The notes below the pieces were generated by a model. It worked only from the letters and a program-made list of their open reading frames with translations, did no database searches and was not told the DNA's origin. Made by a program: the position numbers and the translations under genes. A stretch of 48,097 bases of DNA from a bacterium. Lineage in GTDB: Bacteria > Vulcanimicrobiota > Xenobia > Xenobiales > JADMJV01. Location of the stretch: NCBI GenBank assembly GCA_018266105.1, contig JAFEBA010000062.1:11647-59743 (forward strand), read 5' to 3'. This document shows, piece by piece, positions 7,816-16,493 of the stretch. Position 1 is the first letter of the stretch, and the number at the start of each line of letters is the position of its first letter.

Positions 7816-10342
7816 CTCCCAGGTTGACCTTGAGAGGAACGCTCAGGCGGGCAACCTCCTGCATGTGCTGCCCGATCAATTCGGATGCTCGCGTAACCTG
7901 CTCTTCGACGCATTCAAAGACCAGCTCGTCGTGGATCTGCATCAGCATTCGACAGTTGAGGGCCTCGGCGGCCAGGGCCCTGGAGATGTTGAGCATGGCC
8001 ATCTTGCACAGGTCGGCGGCTGTGCCCTGGATAGGCGTATTGGCGGCGATGCGCTCACCGGCCTGGCGCTCCATCACGTTTCGACTGGACAGTTCGGGAA
8101 TCCAGCGACGCCTTCCCAGGTAGGTGGTGACGTAGCCGTCGCGGTGGCCCTCCTCGATGGTTCGATCCAGCCAGACACGCACACCGGCGTAGGTGGCGAA
8201 ATACTGGTCGATATACTCCTGGGCGGTTTTGCGCGGCACGCGAATGATTTGGGCCAGAGCAGTGGCACCCTGGCCGTAGATGGTAGCAAAGTTGACGGTC
8301 TTGGCCACCTCACGCTGGGCGGGAATCACTTCCGCCTCGCTGATGTGAAAAAGCTGAGCGGCAGTGCGCCGATGAATGTCGTGGTCGTTCTGGAAGGCGT
8401 CCAATAGAAGCGGATCCTGGCTCATGTGGGCCAGCACCCGCAGCTCGATCTGACTCCAGTCGGCCGAGATCAGCTTGTGTCCGGGCGGCGCTAGAAAGGT
8501 TTGACGAATGCGCACACCTTCGGGGGTACGGATGGGAGTGCGCTGCAGATCGGGATCGGTGCTGATCAGCCGGCCGGTAGCCGAATTGGTTTGCTGTAAG
8601 CTGGCGTGAATGCGGCCGGTGGCTGGATCCAGTGCATTGCTCAAAACATCGGTGTAGGTGTTGATGAGCTTGGCCAGCTTGCGATGCTCCAGCAGTTGAT
8701 CCGCAATGGCGTGCTTGGGTGCGAGTTTTTCCAATACCTCGGCATCTGTCGAATATCCGGTCTTGGTTTTTTTCACCACAGGCAGCTGCAGCTCCTCAAA
8801 CAGCACCGTGGCCAGCTGCTTGGGACTGCCCAGATTGAAGGGATGACCCGCCAGCTCATAGACTTTTTCCTCGATCTCGGCCAGACGGCCACGGAACTCC
8901 TTGCCTAAAACATCGAGATCCACCGGATCGACCACAATCCCGTCTCGTTGCATGCGGGCCAGCACGGGAGCCAGCGGCAGATCCAACTGCCGATAGGTGT
9001 CCCAAAGACCCAGCTCTTCCAGCCTTCTTTTGAGGATTGGATAGATCTGCCAGATGAAGTCGGCCTGCTGGCAAACCACACGATCGGCCTCATCATTGGA
9101 CAACGTTCGCTGCAGATATTCACGGGCCACGTGTCCCAGCTCGTGGGGCATGACCTTGGTGGGCTCGCACAGGTAGGACATCAACTTAATGTCCTCGGCC
9201 CCGTTCAGATCAAAACCGTGACGCCACAATACCACCAGCTGGCTGCGCAAGTCGTGAACCAGCTTGGGAATTTCGGGGGCTCGCAACCAGCCGTCCAGTT
9301 CGGGAATTTGCTGAGGGGAGACCCAGCGTCCTTGCTTCTCCTGCCAGCTGATGGCCAGGCCCAGCAGCTCGGCTTGATGGGCGAAGCCCTTCCAGCGAAA
9401 CTGAACCGCCACCGGCCGATCGCTGGGGAGGGGGGAACCGTCCCAATCCTGATAGTCCACACCCCCTGCGGCAGCCTCCTCTGCGGCCGCATCGGCCGAA
9501 CGGGCGCCCTCTTTCAACAGTGAATAAAACTCTAAACTTCGATGAAGTTCATTCAAGATTAAAGAATCGGGCGCGTCCAGGCGCAGATCGGCCAGCTCGA
9601 TGGGCAACGGAACATTGGTTTGAATGGTGGCTAACCTCTGGGAGAGCAAGGCCTGGTCTTTGAACTCCTTCAACAGCTTACCGTTCTTGCCAGACACCTC
9701 CGCTTCCAGCATCACCTGCAGGCTTCCATACTGCTCCAGCAGCTGCTGAGCTCCCTTGGCTCCGATGCCCGGCACCCCTGGAATGTTGTCCACCTTGTCC
9801 CCGATCAGGGCCAGGTAGTCCACGAACTTCTCCGGGTAGACGCCCCACTTTTTCTGCACCAGTTCGCGGTCGAAGACCACATCCCGAATCGTCTCCCACA
9901 TCTTGACCTGCTCGCCGATCAGCTGAGCAAAGTCTTTGTCGCTGGAGATGATCAGCACTTCGTGGCCGGCCAGGCGGGCACGCTCGGCCAGCGTGCCGAT
10001 CACGTCATCGGCCTCAAAGCCAGGAACCCTGAGGATGGGAAAGCGGTAGGCTTGCACCACTTTATCGATCCAGGGGAGCTGCTCGATCAGGTCATCCGGA
10101 GCCTTATCGCGCTGGGCCTTATACTCACTGTATTCGGCCTGACGAAAACTGCCCCCGGGCGGATCGAAAACCACCGCTCCGAACTCCACCGAGCGCCGCT
10201 GCAGCAGCTTGTTGAACATGGTGGAAAAACCCAGAATAGCGTTGGTATGCAGGCCATCCTTGGTGGCCAGATTGCTGGGCAATGCGAAGTAGGCGCGATA
10301 GATGAGTCCGGTGCCGTCCACCAGCACCAGGCGGCCGGCCAC
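7787..10342 (-). CDS. polA: DNA polymerase I with degenerate proofreading domain
   Basis: 851-residue repair and Okazaki-fragment polymerase. The N-terminal 5'-3' exonuclease/FEN domain (about 1-290) begins RLVLVDGTGLIYRAYFALP and contains the helix-hairpin-helix IPGVPGIGAKGAQQLLEQYG. The polymerase domain has motif A (SADWSQIELRVLAHMSQDP), motif B (REVAKTVNFATIYGQGATAL) and motif C (MLMQIHDELVFE). The middle domain (about 300-470) lacks the DxE and other acidic residues of an active 3'-5' exonuclease, as in Taq or Bacillus enzymes. The start is GTG, one base after the stop of the upstream PEGA/TPR gene; the 3' end overlaps the RlmJ-like gene. Assignment is firm. Confidence 0.97.
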   Translation of the reverse strand: MAGRLVLVDGTGLIYRAYFALPSNLATKDGLHTNAILGFSTMFNKLLQRRSVEFGAVVFDPPGGSFRQAEYSEYKAQRDKAPDDLIEQLPWIDKVVQAYRFPILRVPGFEADDVIGTLAERARLAGHEVLIISSDKDFAQLIGEQVKMWETIRDVVFDRELVQKKWGVYPEKFVDYLALIGDKVDNIPGVPGIGAKGAQQLLEQYGSLQVMLEAEVSGKNGKLLKEFKDQALLSQRLATIQTNVPLPIELADLRLDAPDSLILNELHRSLEFYSLLKEGARSADAAAEEAAAGGVDYQDWDGSPLPSDRPVAVQFRWKGFAHQAELLGLAISWQEKQGRWVSPQQIPELDGWLRAPEIPKLVHDLRSQLVVLWRHGFDLNGAEDIKLMSYLCEPTKVMPHELGHVAREYLQRTLSNDEADRVVCQQADFIWQIYPILKRRLEELGLWDTYRQLDLPLAPVLARMQRDGIVVDPVDLDVLGKEFRGRLAEIEEKVYELAGHPFNLGSPKQLATVLFEELQLPVVKKTKTGYSTDAEVLEKLAPKHAIADQLLEHRKLAKLINTYTDVLSNALDPATGRIHASLQQTNSATGRLISTDPDLQRTPIRTPEGVRIRQTFLAPPGHKLISADWSQIELRVLAHMSQDPLLLDAFQNDHDIHRRTAAQLFHISEAEVIPAQREVAKTVNFATIYGQGATALAQIIRVPRKTAQEYIDQYFATYAGVRVWLDRTIEEGHRDGYVTTYLGRRRWIPELSSRNVMERQAGERIAANTPIQGTAADLCKMAMLNISRALAAEALNCRMLMQIHDELVFECVEEQVTRASELIGQHMQEVARLSVPLKVNLGVGRSWAEAH

Positions 10343-10343
10343 C

Positions 10344-11153
10344 CTACGGCTCCAAATCTTCGGGCGGCGCGACCAGAATGGGTGGGGCCTTGGGAAGCGG
10401 CGGCTCCCAACGCAGCCAGTCCTGCTGAGTGAATTCGCTGGAGATCAGCGGCCGGACGGTATCGCAGGCGGCCTGCATCTGTCCTTTCAACATCAGCAAC
10501 TGAGCCAGTTTCAGGCGCTCACCAGGGGAAGAACTGGCTCGCAATTTAGCCAGATTGGCCTCGGTAGCGGCCGGAACCTTGTCCAGCGCGTGGCTCAGCT
10601 CGGGCTGCAGCAAAGCAGCTGTCTTGTAGGCCGTAAAGGCAGCACCCGGCTGGCCTGTCTTCTCATTGAGCTGGCCCAGAATCCAGTGCAGCTGGCCCAC
10701 CTGAGGCATATACTGAGCGTAAGTGCGGAAGCACTGGAGCGCCACCTTGGGATGGCCGGCCTTCCACTGGGCCACTCCCTCCCACCAGGCCGAAGGCACG
10801 GGACGGGAAGGCGCGGCCTGCTGGAAGTCCATGATGGCCTCGTTCCAATCCGACTGAAGCAGGGCCTGGTGGCCCAGTCGCAGCCACTTGGCAGCGCCCG
10901 GCTTCAGTTCAACCTGAACTCGACGCGGGCTGGACTCCAGCTTGACGTTCATAGTCTGCGTTTCCCAGTCTTCACCGGCTGAGACGCGCAGGAGATGAGT
11001 GCCCGAGGTCAGGTCGGTGACCTGAGCCGAGCCTTTACCGCGCAGCTGGCGGTCCACAAAGATGAGTGCATCGGGAGGTTTAGCTTCGACCGTCAAGACC
11101 GGTTGGGCCCAGCAGGGCAAGCTCAGGAGACCCAGCAAAAACAAGCTTTTCAT
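10344..11153 (-). CDS. Secreted PEGA-like and TPR-repeat protein
   Basis: 269-residue exported protein with a classical signal peptide ending near LPCWAQ. Residues about 20-80 resemble a PEGA surface domain (VEAKPPDALIFVDRQLRGKG, then HLLRVSAGEDW). Residues about 88-190 form helical TPR-like repeats (WLRLGHQALLQSDWNEAIMD; VALQCFRTYAQYMPQVGQLH), and the tail is proline-rich. PEGA and TPR modules mediate protein or cell-wall contacts in the periplasm. It sits one base upstream of polA's GTG and probably leads that operon, although a functional link to replication is not evident. No enzymatic motif is seen. Confidence 0.8.
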   Translation of the reverse strand: MKSLFLLGLLSLPCWAQPVLTVEAKPPDALIFVDRQLRGKGSAQVTDLTSGTHLLRVSAGEDWETQTMNVKLESSPRRVQVELKPGAAKWLRLGHQALLQSDWNEAIMDFQQAAPSRPVPSAWWEGVAQWKAGHPKVALQCFRTYAQYMPQVGQLHWILGQLNEKTGQPGAAFTAYKTAALLQPELSHALDKVPAATEANLAKLRASSSPGERLKLAQLLMLKGQMQAACDTVRPLISSEFTQQDWLRWEPPLPKAPPILVAPPEDLEP

Positions 11154-11230
11154 GGGGCCGGCTTCTCAGTCAGACAAGAAATTCCCGCCCATCCACCAGG
11201 AATGCTCAACCCTGCAATGTAAACGGAAGG

Positions 11231-11773
11231 ATGAAAATTCTTCTATTTCTTGTGGCCCTGACTCTATTTGGCTGTCAGAGTGCGGCGCCACCGACCGGCA
11301 CTCCCACGGCCGCCCCCGCCACGCCGGTTCTGGCCAACCAGGACCAGGGTTGGTTCACTTACTTTGCTCCCGACGGCAAGTATTCGCTGCAGTTCCCCAA
11401 GGCGCCGGAAACCAAGTTCGCCACCCCGCAAATCCTCATGCTGGCCTGCCCTCTGGACAAGCTGGGCAGCAACCTCAGCTTCGTCTCCTCCAAGGTGGAG
11501 AAGAAGGGGCTTTCGCTGGAAATGCTGATCAAGCAAACCACCGGCAAGTTCGGCAAAGACATCAAAGTGGTGAAGAACGAACCGGCCAGTTGGGGAGAGT
11601 ACCAGGGCGTCAAGCTGGAAATGGAAATGAAGGGCAACCGCGTCTGGGTGCACATGATTTTGGGCAAGGACTACCTTTATCAACTGATCGCCCTGCAAGC
11701 ACCCAAGGCCACCGAAGATTTCTCAGCGCAGAGGCAACAATTCTTTTCCTCTTTTCAGTTTACCCAGAAGTAA
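11231..11773 (+). CDS. DUF1795/PsbP-like lipoprotein
   Basis: 180-residue predicted lipoprotein. The signal MKILLFLVALTLFGC gives lipidation at Cys15, followed by a Pro/Ala/Thr-rich linker and a compact domain from about residue 40 (FTYFAPDGKYSLQFPKAPET). The domain ends with FFSSFQF, typical of the DcrB/PsbP-like fold. It is similar in layout to the lipoprotein at 32655-33185. It is divergent from the PEGA/TPR gene and precedes the TPR-cyclase gene. GGAAGG abuts the ATG, closer than an ideal ribosome-binding site. Function is unknown; members often bind membranes or partner proteins. Confidence 0.8.
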   Translation: MKILLFLVALTLFGCQSAAPPTGTPTAAPATPVLANQDQGWFTYFAPDGKYSLQFPKAPETKFATPQILMLACPLDKLGSNLSFVSSKVEKKGLSLEMLIKQTTGKFGKDIKVVKNEPASWGEYQGVKLEMEMKGNRVWVHMILGKDYLYQLIALQAPKATEDFSAQRQQFFSSFQFTQK

Positions 11774-11810
11774 AGCAGGACCCCTGGCCACACTAGACAA
11801 CCTTTAGGCA

Positions 11811-13964
11811 ATGTCTGGAAAGGTCGACCTGAAGCGTCCACTTTTGACCCTTTCCGGCTACCTGATCGATGCCGAAGACCCCGAGCTTCGCACCCTGGAG
11901 TTGGCCCAACGCTACTTTGAGCGACGAGTGGGCCAACCAGGAGCGACTGAAGAGGAAATCTGCACGACGCTGATCTGGTTGGCGGGGGCACGAGTCTGGC
12001 TACACAACGCCAAGGGAGCCATGCATACGGTGGCTCACCTGCGAGCGCGTTCGCGCGGGCGTTTTAAAGAGATTGAAACGCTGGCCAGCATTCTCGAAAT
12101 TTTGCTGCATTTAGAAATGCGTGAAATTCGACAGGGCGAGGCCAAACTAGAAGCCCTGCAGGTCGAGAGTGACGACGCTCGCAACAAGGTGCGGCTGAAG
12201 GCCTTCGTTGACCAGCTAAAAGGACGATTCCTATCGGCTCAAGGCCAGATCGAAGAAGCCATGCGCTGCTTTGACCAGGCGGCCCAAGAGCTCAAAGCAG
12301 GCGGGCCCGCTCAGCTGGAAGATCTGGCCATCACGGCCGAGATCTACAATGACCAGGCCCACGCCTATCAGCGTGAGGGCAAAACCGAGGACAGTCTCAA
12401 GCTCTACGTCCAGGCCGAAACCGTCTCTCGCCACATCGTCTTCCCCCTGGGCCTGGCCCGCAGCCTGCGCGGACGCGGCACGCTCTACTCCGATCGCAAA
12501 GAATTTAGCGAAGCCATCAAATACTTTAAAGACGCCGTGGACATCTATCAGCGCCACGATGCCCCGCACGGCATCCTGCGCTGCAGTATCTTGCTGGGCC
12601 GAGCTTACTACGGCATCCATGACTTGCGCGAAGCCCTTTTCTATTTCGAAGAAGCCCGTCTGCAGTGCGGCAAAGGCCGCTATCCCAACGATGAAGCCGA
12701 AGTGAACGCGCGCATCGGCGACATCATGTTGAGCGAAGGCCAGTATGAAAAGGCGGCCGAGTATTACGAGCAAGATCTGCAGCTGTCGCAGGTTCACGGC
12801 GACGAGCGCACCCAGTCCCACGCCTTCCGCAACGTCGGCCGTATCCAGCGTCTTTTGGGCAATTTTCCGCGCGCCGAGCAGTGTCTGAAAATGTCGGGGC
12901 AGTTGCTGACCAAACTGGGGGACCAGGGCGGCATGGTGGCCACCCTGCAACAGATGGTGCAGCTCTATCTGGAACAAAATCAGACCGCCCAGGCCCGTTC
13001 CTCGCTGAATCACCTCAAGGATCGCAGCGAACGGCTGGGTCGCAACCACGAGAAGGCGGTCTGCAGGCTTTTCGAGGGCATCGTCCTGCGCCATGAAGGC
13101 CAGAGCACCCAGGCCCTGCCCATCCTCAAGGACAGCCTTTTCGCACTCTCGCGAGAACCCGGATTCTTTACCGTGCTGGCCCAAATGGAGCTGGCCCAGG
13201 CATGCTTCGAAATGAACTTTCGAGATGAGTCGGTTTCAAAGTTTAACGAAGCCATCGCGATGGCCCGCCAGCTCAAGCACCACGACATCGAAAAACGCGC
13301 CCTGGATATGCTTTCGCGGGTCGATCGCACGGAATGGGCCAAGGCCCTGCGCAGCGCTGGCGGTCCCACCGCCGAAAGAGCCACAACCCGCGCCATTCTC
13401 TCTCTGGTGTGCTGCGAGCTGCGCAACACCACCTGGCTTTGGGAGCAGGAAGTCGAGCGCATCACCGCCATGCTGGATGGCTACTATGAAGCCATGGCCC
13501 AGTCCATCAGCAAGCAGCGAGGAATTGTCATTCAGATCGTAGGCAGCCGCGTGATCGCCGTCTTTGGCCTGGAGGCCAGCTGCGATCCGGTGCAGGCCCT
13601 GCGCTGCGCCGAAACCTGTCAGGAAGCTTTCTTCAAGCTGCAAGGCGAGAACACCCAGTATCTCAACCTGGGCATGGCCTGCAGCATCGCCACCGGCCAC
13701 TGTTTGCACGGCTTGATGGGTGCCACAGACCACAAAGGCTACCGCATCGTGGGCGAGCCCTGGGAATTGATCGATCGCCTGCTGGATCAGGCGGTTTCTG
13801 GCGAAATCTGGGCCTGCCACGATACCCACCGGGGCATTCGCCATCTAGAGAACAATTTCACCCCTCGTGACGTGGCCGACCGAGGCGGCGAGGGTAAACT
13901 GGTGGCCTATACGGTCTCCTCCAGCCGTCAGGTGGCCAAAAAACCAGCTAAGGCTCGAGGTTAA
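11811..13964 (+). CDS. TPR-repeat protein with degenerate class III nucleotide-cyclase domain
   Basis: 717-residue cytoplasmic protein. Residues about 50-520 are helical TPR repeats (EAIKYFKDAVDIYQRHDAPH; YEKAAEYYEQDLQLSQVHGD) as in MalT/AfsR-like signalling proteins. Residues about 525-700 match an adenylate/guanylate cyclase homology domain: VCCELRN for the LF-x-D-x-R-G motif, IVIQIVGSRVIAVFGLEA for the K-x-x-GD-x-x-AVFG segment, and YRIVGEPWELIDRLLDQA for the viG-x-x-v-n-x-AaRL motif. The two metal-binding aspartates read as Glu and Ser, so catalysis is doubtful. There is no signal peptide. It is convergent with the GspC-like gene, whose end overlaps by 17 bases. A ligand-sensing or scaffold role is inference. 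Confidence 0.85.
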   Translation: MSGKVDLKRPLLTLSGYLIDAEDPELRTLELAQRYFERRVGQPGATEEEICTTLIWLAGARVWLHNAKGAMHTVAHLRARSRGRFKEIETLASILEILLHLEMREIRQGEAKLEALQVESDDARNKVRLKAFVDQLKGRFLSAQGQIEEAMRCFDQAAQELKAGGPAQLEDLAITAEIYNDQAHAYQREGKTEDSLKLYVQAETVSRHIVFPLGLARSLRGRGTLYSDRKEFSEAIKYFKDAVDIYQRHDAPHGILRCSILLGRAYYGIHDLREALFYFEEARLQCGKGRYPNDEAEVNARIGDIMLSEGQYEKAAEYYEQDLQLSQVHGDERTQSHAFRNVGRIQRLLGNFPRAEQCLKMSGQLLTKLGDQGGMVATLQQMVQLYLEQNQTAQARSSLNHLKDRSERLGRNHEKAVCRLFEGIVLRHEGQSTQALPILKDSLFALSREPGFFTVLAQMELAQACFEMNFRDESVSKFNEAIAMARQLKHHDIEKRALDMLSRVDRTEWAKALRSAGGPTAERATTRAILSLVCCELRNTTWLWEQEVERITAMLDGYYEAMAQSISKQRGIVIQIVGSRVIAVFGLEASCDPVQALRCAETCQEAFFKLQGENTQYLNLGMACSIATGHCLHGLMGATDHKGYRIVGEPWELIDRLLDQAVSGEIWACHDTHRGIRHLENNFTPRDVADRGGEGKLVAYTVSSSRQVAKKPAKARG

Positions 13965-14847
13965 CCGTCAGAGGCGTGGCCTGACCGTTGCGCTCCAGAT
14001 TGAAGCTGAGGGTCTGAGAGTTGCGCAGCTCCATCAAGATGTCGGGGAGATTCTCCACAGCTTTAGCGGGCTTGTTGTTGAGCGAGAGCACCACGTCACC
14101 GGACTGAATCCCCAAACGTGAGAACGGATTCTCGCCGCCTTTGTAATTGATGGTCACGCCAATGCTCTCGCCGTTGCGCATGGCTGGCTGGACGAGAATA
14201 TTCTTGATCCACTGACCCTTATTGTCGATATCTTCGCGGAGCTCACGACTGGTTTTGTAGGGACCCTTGGGCAACTCGGGCGGCTGAAAGACCGTATTGT
14301 TGCTGGGCGGAATCTGCGTGAAAGCTGGGGGCGGCGGGGTGGGCGCAGTGGTCGTGTTGGCCATGGCCATGGAAATCGTCCAGTCCTGGTTGCGCTTATC
14401 GCGCATGCGGGCCTGGAAGGCGCCCACTTCCATCAGTTTCAAACCATTATACTCATCGCCAACGGCCACCACGGCCGTATCCGGGCTGCCCGGCATCTGC
14501 AAAATGGCCAGCGCCGATCCCTGACCTTCCATGGTGCCCAGCAAATTGGGCAAGGGGACGGTGGCGTTGCCCGCAGTGGGAACCTGGCCGCCGGGGTTGG
14601 TGCCCACATTGGTCAGGTTGCCGGTCGCCGGGGTGGGCGCGGCCGCCACTGTGTGCTGATTGAGCAGGGCCTCGAGCTCACCGGGATGACCGGGTCCGGG
14701 GGCCACCACCGGCGCGGCGGCCGTCTGCTGACGCTGAGGACGGTTGGAGAATTGCCGCTCCATCACCGCGCAGGCTACATCACCGCAGAGATAGGCCAAC
14801 AAGGCCACACTCACCAGTGGTAGGGCGGGGTGTTGGGGCAATTTCAT
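13948..14847 (-). CDS. gspC: GspC-like type II secretion inner-membrane protein with PDZ domain
   Basis: 299 residues with the GspC/PulC architecture. A single N-terminal membrane helix (about 8-28) leads to a Pro/Thr/Ala-rich linker. A homology-region domain at about 100-160 follows (LPNLLGTMEGQGSALAILQM, then TAVVAVGDEYNGLKLMEVG). A C-terminal PDZ domain lies at about 225-299 (NPFSRLGIQSGDVVLSLNNK). In T2SS, GspC links the inner-membrane platform to the secretin and helps choose substrates. It runs leftward, co-translated (ATGA) with the upstream LSWxEI-repeat gene, and divergent from the gspI-F operon. The GspC assignment rests on architecture and context rather than strong identity. Confidence 0.75.
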   Translation of the reverse strand: MKLPQHPALPLVSVALLAYLCGDVACAVMERQFSNRPQRQQTAAAPVVAPGPGHPGELEALLNQHTVAAAPTPATGNLTNVGTNPGGQVPTAGNATVPLPNLLGTMEGQGSALAILQMPGSPDTAVVAVGDEYNGLKLMEVGAFQARMRDKRNQDWTISMAMANTTTAPTPPPPAFTQIPPSNNTVFQPPELPKGPYKTSRELREDIDNKGQWIKNILVQPAMRNGESIGVTINYKGGENPFSRLGIQSGDVVLSLNNKPAKAVENLPDILMELRNSQTLSFNLERNGQATPLTVNLEP

Positions 14848-15998
14848 CGGGAGTAATGCTCCATAGCCAGTTTGAAAGCGTCTTCGCCAGTCAGGTCTAA
14901 CTGAAGCTTGGCCGGGATTTGTTCCCAGCTCAGCCCCGATGATTTGTATTGCATGATCTGAGCCAGGTCCAGTTGAGACATGCGGGCGATCTGCAGGCAG
15001 ATCGCCTGTTCCGCCATTTGCCAGTTGCTTTTAGCCAGCATCATGTCCTCGCTGGGAGTGGCCTTGAAGGCTCTGAGCATCAGGGGGCGCAGGGCCACCT
15101 TTTCATCCACAGTCAGACGGAAGAGCTCGTAACGAAGGGGCATCTCCAGCGGAAACTTGTTGCGCTTGCGGGCACACAGAACCGTGCCTTTGGTGGAGCC
15201 GGTCAGGAGTGGATAAACGCCCGTGAGCGGTCCCCGGGTCAACACGTCCGGGCGCATGCCGAAAGCCATACAGATTTCGGACCAGCTCAACTGCTGTCCG
15301 CCACGAGCGGCCAGGATCGAGTCCATGGTCAGAGGCCGATGGTGGCAGAGCACACCCGCAATCACCCAATCGCCCACCACCAGAGCACCCTTGCCGGCCG
15401 TGTCGGTCAGGATCTCTTCAGGACAACCAAAGGGATCGTCTAAAGCCCTTCGGATATGCTTGACTTCCTCATCATCCAGCTTGAAGCGGATGACTTGAGT
15501 CTGAGTTGGCACGGTGGGAGGGAAAGCGTTGATGGTCAAATCCCGCTTCAGACCGGAATAGACATCGGGCAGATAATGCAGAAGCTTGGGCTTATATGGG
15601 GTCACTCCCAGCTGCAGCAAATTACGCACGGGAATGGGCAAGGTCATCGGGTCAATTTCCACCCGCTCGGCCACTTCCAACCAGCGCATCTGACGACGCA
15701 ATTCTAAAAGTTCGTTTAGACTCGCGCCCTTATGCATTAGGGCCAGGGCGATGATGGCATCAGAATAACTGTAGCCATTCAGGAGCATTTCCTGAGGGAC
15801 TCGGGCGGGAATTTCGTAAGCGTCCGCCAGCCATTCACAAGCGAAGCGCATATCCACCGCCGCCGTGGCAGAGGGAACCGCCGGCAGAGGAGCCACAACC
15901 GCCGTGTCCTCAGGCGCAGATGGGTCCTCCTGTGCCTGAGCCAGCGGAGCTGCGGACAAGAGTGCCAGAAGAACGAATGGAAAAATCTGCAACTTCAT
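14844..15998 (-). CDS. Secreted protein with three LSWxEI helical repeats, T2SS-linked unknown
   Basis: 384-residue protein with a signal peptide (cleavage near PLAQAQ). I do not recognise the family. Three segments align with one another: about residues 80-116, 210-248 and 330-368. Each is a hydrophobic helix followed by a variant of LSW-x-E-I-x-x-x-x (RWLEVAERV, LSWSEICMAF, LSWEQIPAKL). Between them lie predicted strands and FKLDDEEVKHIRRALDDPFG. Its ATG is 18 bases from the TTG start of the divergent pseudopilin operon, and its stop overlaps gspC. It may be a periplasmic accessory of the secretion machine or a substrate; neither is shown by sequence. Confidence 0.8.
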   Translation of the reverse strand: MKLQIFPFVLLALLSAAPLAQAQEDPSAPEDTAVVAPLPAVPSATAAVDMRFACEWLADAYEIPARVPQEMLLNGYSYSDAIIALALMHKGASLNELLELRRQMRWLEVAERVEIDPMTLPIPVRNLLQLGVTPYKPKLLHYLPDVYSGLKRDLTINAFPPTVPTQTQVIRFKLDDEEVKHIRRALDDPFGCPEEILTDTAGKGALVVGDWVIAGVLCHHRPLTMDSILAARGGQQLSWSEICMAFGMRPDVLTRGPLTGVYPLLTGSTKGTVLCARKRNKFPLEMPLRYELFRLTVDEKVALRPLMLRAFKATPSEDMMLAKSNWQMAEQAICLQIARMSQLDLAQIMQYKSSGLSWEQIPAKLQLDLTGEDAFKLAMEHYSR

Positions 15999-16016
15999 AG
16001 GGGGGAACGTTATTCT

Positions 16017-16493
16017 TTGGGGAACAAAGCACCTGCGTTGTTAAAAAAAGCTTTCACCCTGGTCGAAGTACTCATCGGGCTGGCCCTGGCCACCATCGTG
16101 CTGGGCATTGTACTGCAAAGCGCCAGCCGCGATGTCATGAGCGTTGCGCGCACTCCCGACCGCTATCAGGCTCTACTACGGGCCAGCCAGGTGCTGGAAT
16201 ATCGCATGGAGGAAGACCATCAGGGCAGCGACCCGCGGGGCAGCGCGGGTGAAAAATTTCCCTACGATATCAGCAACAAGCCGGTGGTGACCGACCCCCG
16301 CGTGGAACAGGTGGAGGTCGCTGTTTCGGCCGGCTCGGGCAAGCGCGAGACGGTCTCAGCCTACCGACTGCGCGTTCGTCGCCAGCAGTCCCCCGATGCA
16401 ACACCTTCACCCTCACCCTCGGCCAGTCCGAATTCCAACCCGAGCGGTGCCGGCAACACCACCAACGGCCTCAGTAACGGTCAGACTCAGTGA
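16017..16493 (+). CDS. gspI: GspI-like minor pseudopilin
   Basis: 158 residues with a prepilin N-terminus: basic leader, then AFTLVEVLIGLALATIVLG with the conserved Glu at +5 after cleavage before Phe. The -1 residue is Ala rather than the usual Gly. The helix is followed by RASQVLEYRMEED, like the A-x-x-LE-x-R segment of GspI, and the C-terminus is a Ser/Pro/Asn-rich low-complexity tail. The start is TTG at 16017 behind GGGGGGAA; an in-frame TTG further in (LLKK) is possible. Minor pseudopilins prime the tip of the T2SS pseudopilus. It opens the rightward operon, and its TGA overlaps the next GTG start. Confidence 0.75.
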   Translation: MGNKAPALLKKAFTLVEVLIGLALATIVLGIVLQSASRDVMSVARTPDRYQALLRASQVLEYRMEEDHQGSDPRGSAGEKFPYDISNKPVVTDPRVEQVEVAVSAGSGKRETVSAYRLRVRRQQSPDATPSPSPSASPNSNPSGAGNTTNGLSNGQTQ

